Source: Mya arenaria
Lineage: Eukaryota; Mollusca; Bivalvia; Myida; Myidae
Direction: 5' to 3'
NCBI RefSeq assembly: GCF_026914265.1
Contig: NC_069126.1
Coordinates: forward strand, 41,265,237 to 41,329,236
DNA length: 64,000 bases
This document shows, piece by piece, positions 45,801 to 57,700 of this stretch. The notes below the pieces were generated by a model. It had not been told where the DNA came from, made no database searches, and was given only the letters and a program-made list of their open reading frames with translations. A program made the position numbers and the translations under genes. How positions within the stretch are numbered: the stretch's first letter is position 1; each line of letters begins with the position of its first letter.

Positions 45801-48298
45801 TATACCAATTAGTGTAATATAAAAATACATTCTGAAAGACAGAGTTTTCAGCAAAACAAATGCATCATAAGTATGGAGATAGGAGTCTCGGTTTAATCGA
45901 TAGTGTGGCCGAACGTCGACAACATAAATAAGATCGAGTACGTACCTGAAAAGGATACAACATAATTTTCGGTTAAATGAGATGAAAAATGATTGCATCT
46001 AGTGGAACATGTGATGATTCCCCCAACCATGTCTTTAGTCACTTTGTAAATTACATTGGAAACAAAACTCCCATGTTCACCATAAGTCCAATTGCCACTA
46101 TTAATATATCTTAAATCATCTCTGTTGCTTGCCCATTCAATGACGCAAGGCGGATTTGATTCATTCGTTTCACAAGAAAGGTTCATGAAATAGGCAGAAA
46201 CACTGTCGCTATATTCGGGTTTTTTGCTCACCGACATCGAAATGTCCGAAGGCGGATCTGAAAGCAGAACACGAAAAACCTTTATATAACTTTTTTGTTT
46301 ACACTTCAGAAACGCTAAGAAAATAACAAATAATAAATTATGTATCTTCCCATGCTACAAACATTTACCACGAGAAGGATAGGTATATCAAGTGTGTTAG
46401 GCCTTATCTCAATTTCCAGTTTTAACGTCATCAAGTACGCACATTTTATACAATAAATACGCTAGTGAAACTTACATTTGATACTGATGTTATTGCATAT
46501 GGAATGATCTGCTATTCCAAAGTCGTCAATACTTTTCCTTGTGCAGCACATTTCTTTTCCATTCCACAGTTTGTGAGTCTTTGTCACCTTAGCTGTGCTT
46601 GCATAAGTATGAGAAGATCCATTAAATAAATCAGTTTGTTGAACATCAGATAGCAAAACATTGCCAATATGTATATCTCTTACCGGAGCTGGGAAAGCAT
46701 TCCGCACTTCACATGTTGTTGAAGAGTTTGCACCATCAAGATATTCAGGAACTGTTTGATCGGGTTGGCTACCTTTCTCTGGAATTAAAACAATGATTTT
46801 ATAACATCCTATATTATACACGATCCAACAATATTTATCTCCACAAAATTACGAATCATATACATTATGTTTATTCTACTTGCTTACCTACGTTACATAG
46901 AATGTCTTGCACTTCGTAAGGTGTTTCAATGGCTGCATTAGAAACCTGACATGTCACATTCCGATTCGACAGTCCTGCCATGTGTTGATGAACGTTACTG
47001 AATAGATAAAACCCATTGTTCTGTTCGCTTTCAGCAAGAACAAATAAATCCTGTCCCAGTAAAAGCGCCACTTGTACAGGTTCTGTTCCATTTTCAGTCT
47101 GGCAATATATGTCGGAATCTTCATAAACATAAATACATTTTGTTGTATTAAAGTCAGCGATTTTTGGACCGAGGATTGGGTAACTCGGTGGCTCTGAAAC
47201 AAATCATTTATATTACTTGAAATAACAATTACCCATGAAAACTGAAGATTAATCACGTTGCTGCTCATGTATTTATTATCTGTAGACATCATTATCCTTT
47301 TTGTACTTATACGATTCCTTTTTATTCCGAGCTAACATATCAAAACAAAACCAATATTTAAAAGTCAGAATGCTCGGTGAATTAAAAGCAATGTACCTGG
47401 AATATGAAGCTGCACAGAATCCGTGTGGCCACCTGAATAACAATATAAAGTATACGTTCCTTCATCTCTGTCTTCTAAGTTAAATATAGTCAATATGTAC
47501 AAATATTCAGAAACAATTTCCTCATCGTAAGAACCTTTTCGTAGCTCTATGTCCTGGATATTTGTCTTCCATGTTCGTGTAGTGTTTATTTGCTGTATAG
47601 AATAGTCAGATGGAAAATATCCTAGTTTAACGTCCCCGCCACGAACAACCGGGCTTAGAATCACGAGGGCTCCACACTGTCCAACAATTTCTGTAAATAA
47701 GCGGGATTATCACATTAAAACCATGTTTTTGCTTTGTATTCATTAAAAAAACATGGACAAGCCTTATAGTAAATTGAAAAAAAAACACGCTCATTTATGT
47801 TAGGAGGCTTTAAAGAATAAAATCCAAATACCAAACAGAGAAGACCAATCACATTCTTTATACCCATATCAGTTAGTGTGTATCAATACATATTTGGTTT
47901 ACATGTTTGAGTGGACGCCGATATTAACCTTTCACATTTAAAGCTATTAAGCTTGATACTATTGTTGTGTTTGTTGAACATCCGGCGTAAAAGTCAGATC
48001 TGTTGTATTCAATAGAAGCTTTCCATTTCAAAAAGAAGGACCCATCCTCCGAATATCTTTTAACGTTTGTCCCGTTCATTGTTTGAAAATATGTGCTGCC
48101 TTCCATTATGTATTTCCATTCAACCTCGCATCCCCATGGGTAAGAGGGTGTTGCTTTCAAAGTAACCTCCCTGTTCAAAAACGCTGGCCCTACCACTGAT
48201 ATGGTTCCGTAGTGCTTCCTTGCTACACAGATCAGCCCGAACAAAGCTGAAAAAAAAATAGTAAATGAAAAAAGTGCAAAAAGATTGCGAGTACACAT
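42832..48298 (-). CDS. Ig-receptor gene B, six Ig exons, one deletion
   Basis: Minus-strand exons: D1 48246-47929, D2 47690-47397, D3 47193-46888, D4 46778-46476, D5 46257-45946, D6 45346-45087, TM 44615-44481, tail 43601-43495 and 43008-42832. An ATG at 48298 reads into D1 as a hydrophobic leader (MCTRNLFALFSFTIFF to ICVA); a TTTCAG before D1 may instead be an acceptor. D2 is V-like (DRDEGTYTLYC); D3 has DIYCQTENGTEP; D5 has GGIITCSTRC. TM reads ISVLYAVSGTVKFLLVTTFT. Tail motifs are AYETLI, THVYDDV, NSYDYVDTP and EANYIHPI. D6 is 260 nt, not 282; the 22-nt deletion puts a stop right after KTC. The intact product would be secreted or truncated. Skipping D6 would restore a five-domain membrane receptor. 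All domain exons are phase 1. Confidence 0.75.
45613..45700. mobile_element. Small hairpin MITE in gene B intron
   Basis: TACAGCTTGGAAA and TTTCCAAGCTGTGTA form an inverted repeat, with TTGGAC and GTCCAA at the outer ends. It lies between the D5 and D6 exons. Confidence 0.55.
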
Positions 48299-49250
48299 AA
48301 CATTCTTGATAAAAGTATCTGACTCGTAAAACTGAAATTATGGATAAATTTGAGTAGCGATCAGTTTTAGTTGCAACTTAATCCATAAGAGCTTTGCCGA
48401 AAAACTCTAAGATAACTGCCATTCATTCTGATGTTGCTTCATTTAGTATCTATCAGACGATATGGCATTGTATTCAATTATGAATTACATTTAAAAACCT
48501 TAGCAATTAATTGTGGTACTTACTGGACGCCGATAGGCTATTCCACTTCTTGCAATGAGTGTTATAATCTAATAGGTATAACGCGTTGTCATTGTCTGTA
48601 TTATTAAAATGTTTACTCCTTAAACCGTCGTAGTGTAAAGAATATTTTGACTCATATTTAAAATAGAATATCACGTTGCTACTTTATTAACGATTGCTAA
48701 CGTCGATGACTAAAATGTTGTGTTCAATAGTTGAAAAATGTCTGCCTTATTTTGTAGTACACTTGGTTTAGAACATTGACAGGTTCGCATCATCTTCAAA
48801 TGTGGTTAGAATTTCACTAATATTCCATAACTATTGTACAAACAGCATATTATGCATGTCAAAGATTCGTTACCGGACTATAGTTGATTGGTTTCAGCTA
48901 TTAAAAGGAAATTTTTATGAGCAGCTAAAATACAATGGTCAAATAAGAAAGCTGGACTGTTATTATAATTGCTAAATATGAAAGATATTGTGCATCAATG
49001 AATAGCAGAGTGATCAAGATTAATATCTTATTTATATTGATCAAATAGAAAGCGATATGATAATTTTATGGAAATCACGTCAATCATCTTTTTAAGTCAT
49101 GAAACACCAAGGATGATCTCAGTATTATCAATTAACGCCAGATATGTTGTTTTGGTATAGTTATTGAAAAGAAAATGTACAATAAAATACTGATGGTATT
49201 TAGCAGGAAATTGGTCAATGGTGAATGTGACATAAAAAGTCTGCTCAAGC
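48299..49250. other. 5' flank of gene B; no exon recognised
   Basis: Homologous in patches to the flank of gene A (for example CATGTCAAAGATTCGTTACC). No coding exon is supported. Confidence 0.5.
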
Positions 49251-49254
49251 ATAC

Positions 49255-49540
49255 AATGTGAACAATAAAAAATTTGCACTTTCGTGTTTTGGCATTTTGT
49301 TTGTAGTAGTAGCAGATATTGTTGTAGAAGTAGCAGTAGTAGCAATAGTAGTAGCAGCACCTGCTCCAGCAGAACAGACCTCAGTAGCAGAAGAAGTAGC
49401 AGTAAAAGAAAGTGTTGTAGTAATAACACTTACTGAAGTTTAAACCAAAAACGAACAATTGTCATGTAACTTACGTACCAGTTAATCGCACGGCAAATCG
49501 AACACCCTTTATTATCCATGGTGGTAGCATTGCTCGAGCA
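49255..49540 (-). other. Conserved upstream block of gene B with GYA-repeat
   Basis: Counterpart of 20280-20560. The 45-nt minus-strand reading 49519-49475 (MDNKGCSICRAINWY) ends at a GTAAGT donor, followed by the (CTG/CTA)n run. Conservation of the ATG context and donor suggests a first exon, perhaps 5' UTR. The plus-strand frame through the repeat (AlaVal-rich) is interrupted in the gene A copy, so I do not call it a gene. Confidence 0.4.
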
Positions 49541-49799
49541 TCAAATATTATTTATCCTGATGAATATGACTGCTGTAGTTTGTTTGAACATGTTTAACAT
49601 TTCTTTACAACGGATAATTAACATTACAGAAAAAAGAGACCGACAGTCCTTCATTTCTTCATGGAGGAAGATAAGTATTGTTTCTCTATTCGATTCACAA
49701 TTGTTCAGCTGAAGTGCTGGACTCTCTGTCTATTCATATTTTCTGTTCAACAATACGTTTCACGTTACTTTAATATTAATTATACAAGTTCCCATTGAC

Positions 49800-50850
49800 A
49801 GACAGTCGATACGTATATTTTTGCAACAGGAAAAAAAACTTAAACCAGACCCTCTGACAATGAACTTAAAAGTAATAGTTGTGCCCTTGTTTGGATCTAT
49901 AAGGCATGCCACATTACCTTAGTTAGTTTAGTTTAAACATATATATATAACTAAGCTGTATATTACTTGATCACATTGTTCTGATCCACCCGACCTCTTT
50001 TAGCATAATGTCACAGTTGTGTGTTTAGCTGATTGCATTTTCAGACCATTTCGTACCGGTCAGACCTACTTCTAATACACGTTTATCATGTTTTCTTACG
50101 AGTAATTTTATCATAGTCAACTAAATTGTATAAAGGTGTTCTTATTATTAATGATATGGCTGATATGTAAATGTACTTCCAAACCAACATAACATGTCCA
50201 GTTAATTGTGAACATACTTAGTTAGTTCCGCCGTTTGTATGTGCGTGCGTGTGTTTGTTCGTGTGTGCGTGCGTGTGTATGCTTAGTATACCGGCGATCG
50301 AACGAATTCGTTTAGCCACATGTAATCATACAATAATGATTGCATTTAAAAACGCATTGATTGGATTGACTCAATCATCGCCAAATGAAAGTGACAGAAT
50401 CCACGACTCGCTCCGGAAACTGATATGCGCGCCGTAATCAGCGTTTATATATTCATGCATAAAGCATAATGATCAAGTTGAGTCAATAATGTCGGACAAT
50501 AAATATGTTTGAATGTTTTTAATTGCATTACTAACAGTAAAGAACTCAATAAAATGTACCCACAACATATGACCTTCCTTCGATTTTCAGAAAATAGTTA
50601 TGCTATAATGATCAGTTTGACAAAAAATCATGTATTAATTTTTTTTATAACTCATACTTTTCGTAAGATAATTGCAAACACCAACAAAAACAGTGTTATT
50701 TTATACACAATAAAGCAACGAATAGTCTTAACACGATATTATATTGCATTTGGTTCTTATTTAATGATCATCAAAGAAACAAACACTCAAAACATGTATT
50801 TATTTCATAATCTTGTTAATAGTTATACAAAAAGGAAACAAACACTCATA
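49800..50850. other. No gene recognised; TG-rich patch
   Basis: AT-rich spacer with a short TGCGTGCGTGTG run near 50239-50280. The AAACAAACACTCA motif repeats at about 50775 and 50838 just before the signal-peptide frame. Confidence 0.4.
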
Positions 50851-50852
50851 AC

Positions 50853-51486
50853 ATGTTTGTTATAATATTCATAGTGGTCAATTTGCTTCAGGTCGGTAGT
50901 TGCGATATCGAATCTAGTAATCAAGCTAATCATTTACACCATTTGAATACAAACGTGAACAACATGGACAAAAGCAGTCAAAGGTAAAAGGATCAACGTC
51001 TGACGAAATAATCAACAATGTGCACAACTTGCATAAACACATATTTCATAGTTACAGGGATTTACAACTACCCATCTTTGTTATAAAAAAAATTCAATGA
51101 ATAGCAGATGAGTAGGTTTTGGAATGGGGATAAACCGGTTTACAAGATTTTAACATTAAACTTGTCAAAACATTTCACCCTTAACCGTCATGCCGTTAAA
51201 GCTTACACCAACTTAAAAACAATAAAGCAATTAAACAAAATATAAACTTAAAGCAAACTTTAAGTTCTCAACGACAAGATACAAACAATCTCATTGAATG
51301 AATACAGACGGAGTAACAGTTGTTACTCCTCCAAGTTACGATTCAATCATACTAGACACTAATCCACTCTATGGAACACAAGTTATCAAAATGACTGGGG
51401 AAATTTGCTCAAATTTGAGCGCCTGGAGTAAAAAGCTAAAACGCGATTCGGTAAATACTATAAATACAATTGACGTTAACATATGA
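50853..51486 (+). CDS. Small signal-peptide gene candidate beyond gene C (copy 3)
   Basis: Exon candidate 50853-50983 reads MFVIIFIVVNLLQVGSC (signal peptide), DIESSNQANHLHHLNTNV and NNMDKSSQ, then a GTAAAAGG donor. A second open segment starts at 51298: MNTDGVTVVTPPSYDSIILD, then TNPLYGTQV. It carries YDSI and YGTQ tyrosines like a receptor tail. An acceptor-like AATACAG sits inside it, but the phases of the two pieces do not join simply. It is best preserved of three copies and lies on the strand opposite the neighbouring receptor tail. It could be a tiny secreted protein or a relic of another receptor type. Low certainty. Confidence 0.35.
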
Positions 51487-51785
51487 TTGGGATGATAGAT
51501 AAAGGAGATAGTTTGAATAATACGCAGCAAATCAGAAATTGAGAATGATTTACAAATAATTTGCACCTTTTATTGCTATCTAAAAATAAATGCACACGTG
51601 TTAAATGTATAACAAGCAAAAAGTGCATAACAGAATACTAACGTAAAACAATATCAATACATTTACTAACAATAAATTATCAAATTACGGCTTTGAAAGG
51701 ATCAGCGAAATTATAAAGGTTATATTATTTTCAAATCACACAAATCCGTATCCATAAATATTATTTTGATAAGTTGCTTAATCGG

Positions 51786-54700
51786 TTATATAGCATGGAT
51801 ATAATTTTCATTTGGTGCGTCTGTTCGACGGTCTCTGTCAGCGGATGGGGTATCCACATAGTCGTAGTGACTGACAGTCTCGTTTGAACGGGCTTGGTCA
51901 CCTTCCATATCCAATTGTGGTGGTGCGTCTTTGTTCTCGATGGCTCGTGCAGACACTCCTCTCTTTAAATATAAATAAAGCTGATTTTAATAAATAAAAA
52001 TCATTACATGGCACAATCAAAATCGTCTTATCTTAGAAAATTGCCATATATATAATAGTTACGCTGATGGTTACTGAGGATGTACAATACCTCTCACAAT
52101 CGCATGCATGCTTCAGTGGCTTCTAACCACACGATATCATGATATAAGTGTTGTATGAAGCCAGTAAAGGTTTCACCTAAGAAAAGTGTATAGAGTGTAC
52201 CTCACCCTGATCATGTGAACGCTCCACACCAATGGTAAAACGTCATTCATGGTCAAAGTCAAATTGATTTCAATACATGCTATATACAAGAATCAATTGC
52301 AAGTTCAATCATTTAAGCGTTTTTAATAACGTAATATTACACGAATAGCAACATCGATATGAAATTGAATCGAAAACCCTGAGGTAGAACGATATAGTGT
52401 TCTTAGTCAAGAAGACAGGCTGTTCTGATGGTTATACTTTACAGAACTCTTACTAGATTGTGAAGCGCAGTTGTCTCTACATTAGACTGAACATCATCGT
52501 ACACATGTGCACTTCGCTCTTTGCCTGCAGTTCTTCTTCGACGTAGAAGAGTTTCATAAACTGTGTCAAAGAATTGAAAAGAAAAAAAAGTTTGTAAACT
52601 CCGAGAGACTTGACGTCATTTTGTCACTCATCATAATGTCAATTCAATTTTGGTGAACGTCAATAATTCATGCATTTCCTTTTTAGTGGACACGATAAGC
52701 TTAATTAAGCGATGTTACCATTTTTTACCAAATATGTGGAGCTCATTTTTTTCTAAATACATTAATGATCGGTCCAAGATTCACTGAACAACATCAACGT
52801 TATATTCATGTTAGGTGTGTGTACGTTTGTGCATTTTTGCACCTCGATCCTCGTGCCATTAAGAGATTACAGAAAAAGTATTGCGTGCTGAACAAGTTTC
52901 CGTAGCTTTGTATTATCAATAAAGTGAAAATCTATTTTGCAATATCGTTTAAACAGTTTTTTCTTCCCTTCATTTAAGGTTGTTCGAATGCAGAGACAAG
53001 TTGTGCTCATTTCAGCAGTGAGGTAGTATACATATATGTCCCTAGATAGACTTATATAATCAAATTATATATAAATTTGTAAGAGGACACTTGAGGTGAC
53101 TTGAATTGGCATGCCTATCTGTCACAGATAAGTGGAAACGAGTTCACTTAAGATTTACTGAGTGAAACATTGTCATCGGGAAACAGACGATCACAAATGC
53201 CTTACCTTTTGTTTTGATGAATTAATTAGATGGTATTTCTTAATAAATTATTGTGACCAATGACCGAGGAAAAAATATGCATCGATTTAATATTGTTTTC
53301 AAAGTCTAATGTTCAATTAAAGAACCTGCACAATTACCATGATGTTTGCATCGCCAACATAGTAGTCCGGTAGGCGTTGCTAGTGTTAAAACTACAATTG
53401 TTCCCGACACGGCGTAAATGACCGGCGTATACCACTGTTGGGTAACATCTTGTGCAGGGTTGGTTGTTACATCTGCAATTAGACAAGTACTCCATCTTGG
53501 CAAGAACGATTTTGTATTTGTATTGTTTTGTTCATGAATAATTGTATTTATTGCAATTTCATGGATTAAAAGTAATACCAACTACCGTACCTTGAAAAGG
53601 TACAATACATTGTGTATGTTTATAATACACCATCAAGAAAATATCAACGATCAAATTAGGTAAACTTCATTCAAATTTGCATATGCAGTGTTTACTAAAG
53701 ACAATCTTACTTAACACAGTTATTGCAGTTGTCATATTTATTTCTTGGACCTTGATGTTATCTGCGGAGGGAAGAAGACTGTAAAACATCTCACTGTCTT
53801 GGCATTCGATACATAAAAGATACATTTAGTTTCCAACTGTCTCGTATTTGGATATAAACAATTACAATAACCGATGTTTCAGTAGTCTACTGTGTAGATT
53901 TTACCACTAATATCAAAGAATTGTCTTTCTCTAACAATCAGAAAGAATGTTAAAATTTAATAAAAAATAGAAAAAGTAACAGAAAGTAAAGGATAAATTG
54001 TACAGCTCAGATTTTAATTGAAGTGCCATTTGCTATATAACTATTGATGCGATGCTTTGGTGTGGTGCCATTTAAAATGTATATATCAATAATTATATAC
54101 GAACCTTCTGTTATTGTGTTTAAAACTGTCAATGAAAGGCTCAGAAGCTCGTCTGATTTCCATGCGATACAAATGTATATCATCTCTTCATCTCCCGTAT
54201 AATTCAGTGTAAACAGGCATTCCTTTGTTTGTTTACAAGACGTTATTTCAGTCTTATTTTCATCTTCCCATCGAAACGTCCATTGCCCTGTTACATGGCA
54301 GTCATCAACAAAACATTTGACGATCAACTTCATTTTTGGATGTAAATCAACAGGTGATGTCGCGTTCAAATACAGAGTCGGACAACCTGAAATGTAGTGT
54401 AGAAATTGTTAGAAAGTAACAAAGAAGAATAAATACCGAGTTTGGAGAAAACAAATCTTAACATTCTATAAAGACGAACAGTAAATTATATTAGTCATTA
54501 AACTACAATTGTTTCCGATACTGGGTATAGGACCGGCGTATACCACTCTAGGATTATAACTAGTGCTTCTGCAGAAATATAACATTTGCTGTGCAAGTAC
54601 TCCAGTTTGGAAAGTTTGGTTCTGTAACTATTCTGTTTGGTCAATTTATTATTGTTTTTATTGCATTATATTTCTTATATTCAAAATAATACCAACTAAC

Positions 54701-57700
54701 GTACCTTGTTAAGGTTGAAAATAAATTGTGTAAGCTTCATGAACACAATTAAAAAATACCAACAATCAGATTAGGATAAATTACATTCAGATTAGCATAT
54801 GCAGTGACGTATTTTGCTTAAGGTAACCTTATTAAACACAGTGAATAAAAGTGATTTCAATTATTTCATGAACCTTCATGTTATCTGCGGAATGTGGTGG
54901 CACCATAAAACCTCACAATATATTGCATTTCGTTGTCAGTTGTCTTCAATTTGGATATATAATAAATCACAATAACTGAAGCTACAGAACTTTACCATGT
55001 GGATTTTAACATTGCTATCAAAAAACTGTCTCTATCAATTAAAATAAATGTTAAAAGATAATGAACAGTAACAAATTATTGAACTGGAACAAAAATAATA
55101 ATAATAAATAAGGCGCAAATAAGGCACAAAAATCCTTTCAGTTACATTGGGGCAAAATGATTGACACCTGGTTTTGGTATCTCGCAAAATGTATATTTGA
55201 ACGTTAAATACAAACCTTCTGTCAATGAGTTTAAAACTGTCAAGGAGTTTCTCAGAAGCTCTTCTAATTTCCATGCGCTGCAAATGTATGTCATCACTTC
55301 ATCTCCCGTATAATTCAGTGTCAAAAGGCATTCCTCTGTTTTTTTACAAGTCTTTATTTCAGTCTTATTTTCAGTTTCCCATCGAAACGTCCATTGCCCT
55401 TTTACATTGCAATCATCAACAAAACATTTGACTGTCACTGTAGTATTCGGATATAAGTTAATAGGTGATGTCGTGTTCAAATGCAATGTCGGGTCACCTG
55501 AAATGCAGTATTATATTCTGGTTAAACCCAGTAATAAGAAAACAGTAAATATCACACATGTAAAGATAAATTGTATTGTATTCCTGTTCCTATTTTACAT
55601 TTTTTAAAGAAAAAACATTATCATTTTTATTTATTGTATTCTGATTGGCTATTGGCATAAAGACATGAGAAAATCTTTTGCAGTTTATCAATATATTATA
55701 TAGGAATGCGATCAGGACAGAATACAAAATCGATTCCCAATGTTATTTAAAACCACAATTGGCATAATTGTGTTTTAATATAGATTTTTGAATGTACGAA
55801 AGCTTTCATAAAATATTGAATATTAAATATATGATATATATTGTTGGTTTCAGTGTCACATCGTGTTCTATTCCACAAGTGGCATAAAAGTGACATATTG
55901 TCACGAGTGGTGAAGCCACCTGTAAACATATAGCTTTTAATATGATCACGAGTCAAATGAAATACAATCTTACGCTGAAGTCGTCAAGAAATGGTGTTTC
56001 TCTTATGCTAATTTTGTGAGATTTACTAGTGTGTTTTTTTTTCGAAAGGAGTGCTGCTTTCTACGCCGCTTACAGTGGGACGCCCTTCACGTAAAATTAA
56101 AGCTGATGACGTAGCTGTTCATTTTCTATTTCCTAATCGTTACGAAAAGTTCATCGACAATTTTAGCAAAACAATTGCAGATAATCATTGGGTAAAACAC
56201 TTTCAGTTTTAGAGTTTGTTTTATGATACCTAGGTATTCAATCACCCCTCACTGTAAAAGACCAGTCTGATTCGCTTGAAGACAGGTAGTTTCCCAGGTA
56301 AAGAGTGAAGACAATGCTGCTAAGTTGTTAAACTTCGAGGCTTGTGGGGGGGGGGGGTAAAAAATTAATCAGTTAACCTTTTAATTGTTGTGTTAATTTC
56401 GGGAAGTTCGTTTTACGTATTGCAACGACAAACAGGTCAAAAATATATTTGAACGATGTTGTTTTCGTCTTTGATTTATTTTGTATGAACGCAAATGTTC
56501 GAACATTAGGCTTCAAAGTTCAAGAAAACGTTTGAAAAAAACAATATTTTTTAATAAACGGTAAGCTGTGTTTATTCCCAAATATTTCTTTAGTTAAACT
56601 AATGCAACGTTCTTAAATTTCAAATTATTTTTGGGCAAAATTTTCTAATTCAAAAGTAACGTGTTTAGTTTTGATCAAGGGGAAACTACTACAATGGATT
56701 TTAAAAGAAGTTATTAAATTCTCAAAGTTGATCCTTTCACTGTTGTTACTGTATTTCACTGATTAAACTCCATATTTAAACAAAAAGCATGAAAAAAGGG
56801 AATTATCGCGTTGAAAGATAGATTGGTTATTACTAATGTTAGGAGTGGGAAAACACTTTGAATAAAACAAATATGATAATACATAAGCACGATGCGGAAG
56901 ACGGACCCCTTTAGGAGATGAATGTACATGAGAAATACGTCACGATTGGTGGTGTAAGTCATTAAATAAGTAAAATTGAGTACGTACCTTTAAAAGACAA
57001 TGAGTCATTTATATTGAAATGAGATGGGAAATGATCGCATCTTGTTGAACATGTTATTGTTCCCCCAGCCATGTTTTTTGTCATTTTGTAAAGTACGTTT
57101 GAAAATGAACGGTAACCCTCACTGTCACCATTCGACCAGTTGTTTCTCTGAATGTATCTCAAATTATTGTTGTCGCTTGACCATTCAATCGTGCAAGGTG
57201 GATTTGATTCATTTGTTTGACAAGACACATGTAGGAAACATGCAGAAATATTGTTGTTGTAGTCATGTGTTTTGTTTACGGACATCGAAATGCCAGTAGG
57301 GGGAACTGAAATGGAAAAAGAGAAAATGCATTTCATAAATGTTTTGTAATATCAGATGTCTGAAACCTTAGTGCATTTCTTATGTCATTTAAAACGACCG
57401 TTGGCAGATACATGTACTAAAATTCATTTGATATACGAAAGCTTACTTTTAAAAGGGGAATTCTCTTACTTCATACTGATTGGTAGTAATTAGTATTCGA
57501 GCTTATAGACTAAATAGTGTGCATTGATATCGTCATCTGCTAAGCATGCAATTAATAATAACACACTGATAACCAATTCGAATGTAGGTGCATTTTACCG
57601 ATTGACCGTCTTGGTGTATTTGATTATTGAGAAGCACATATTATTCAGTTGCATCGAATGCATGTTTGACAAAAGTAATAGAGACGGAATGCCAACAACT

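Noticed and set aside
49258-49443. Plus-strand frame with a signal-peptide-like start and Ala/Val-rich body
   Set aside because: It is a translation of a GTA/GCA trinucleotide run. The homologous run at 20290-20470 has a stop at the same place, so there is no codon constraint.
53306-53581. Single-exon start for the TM protein of gene C
   Set aside because: The part before AATTGCAG (53472) is intron; the real exon begins there in phase 1.
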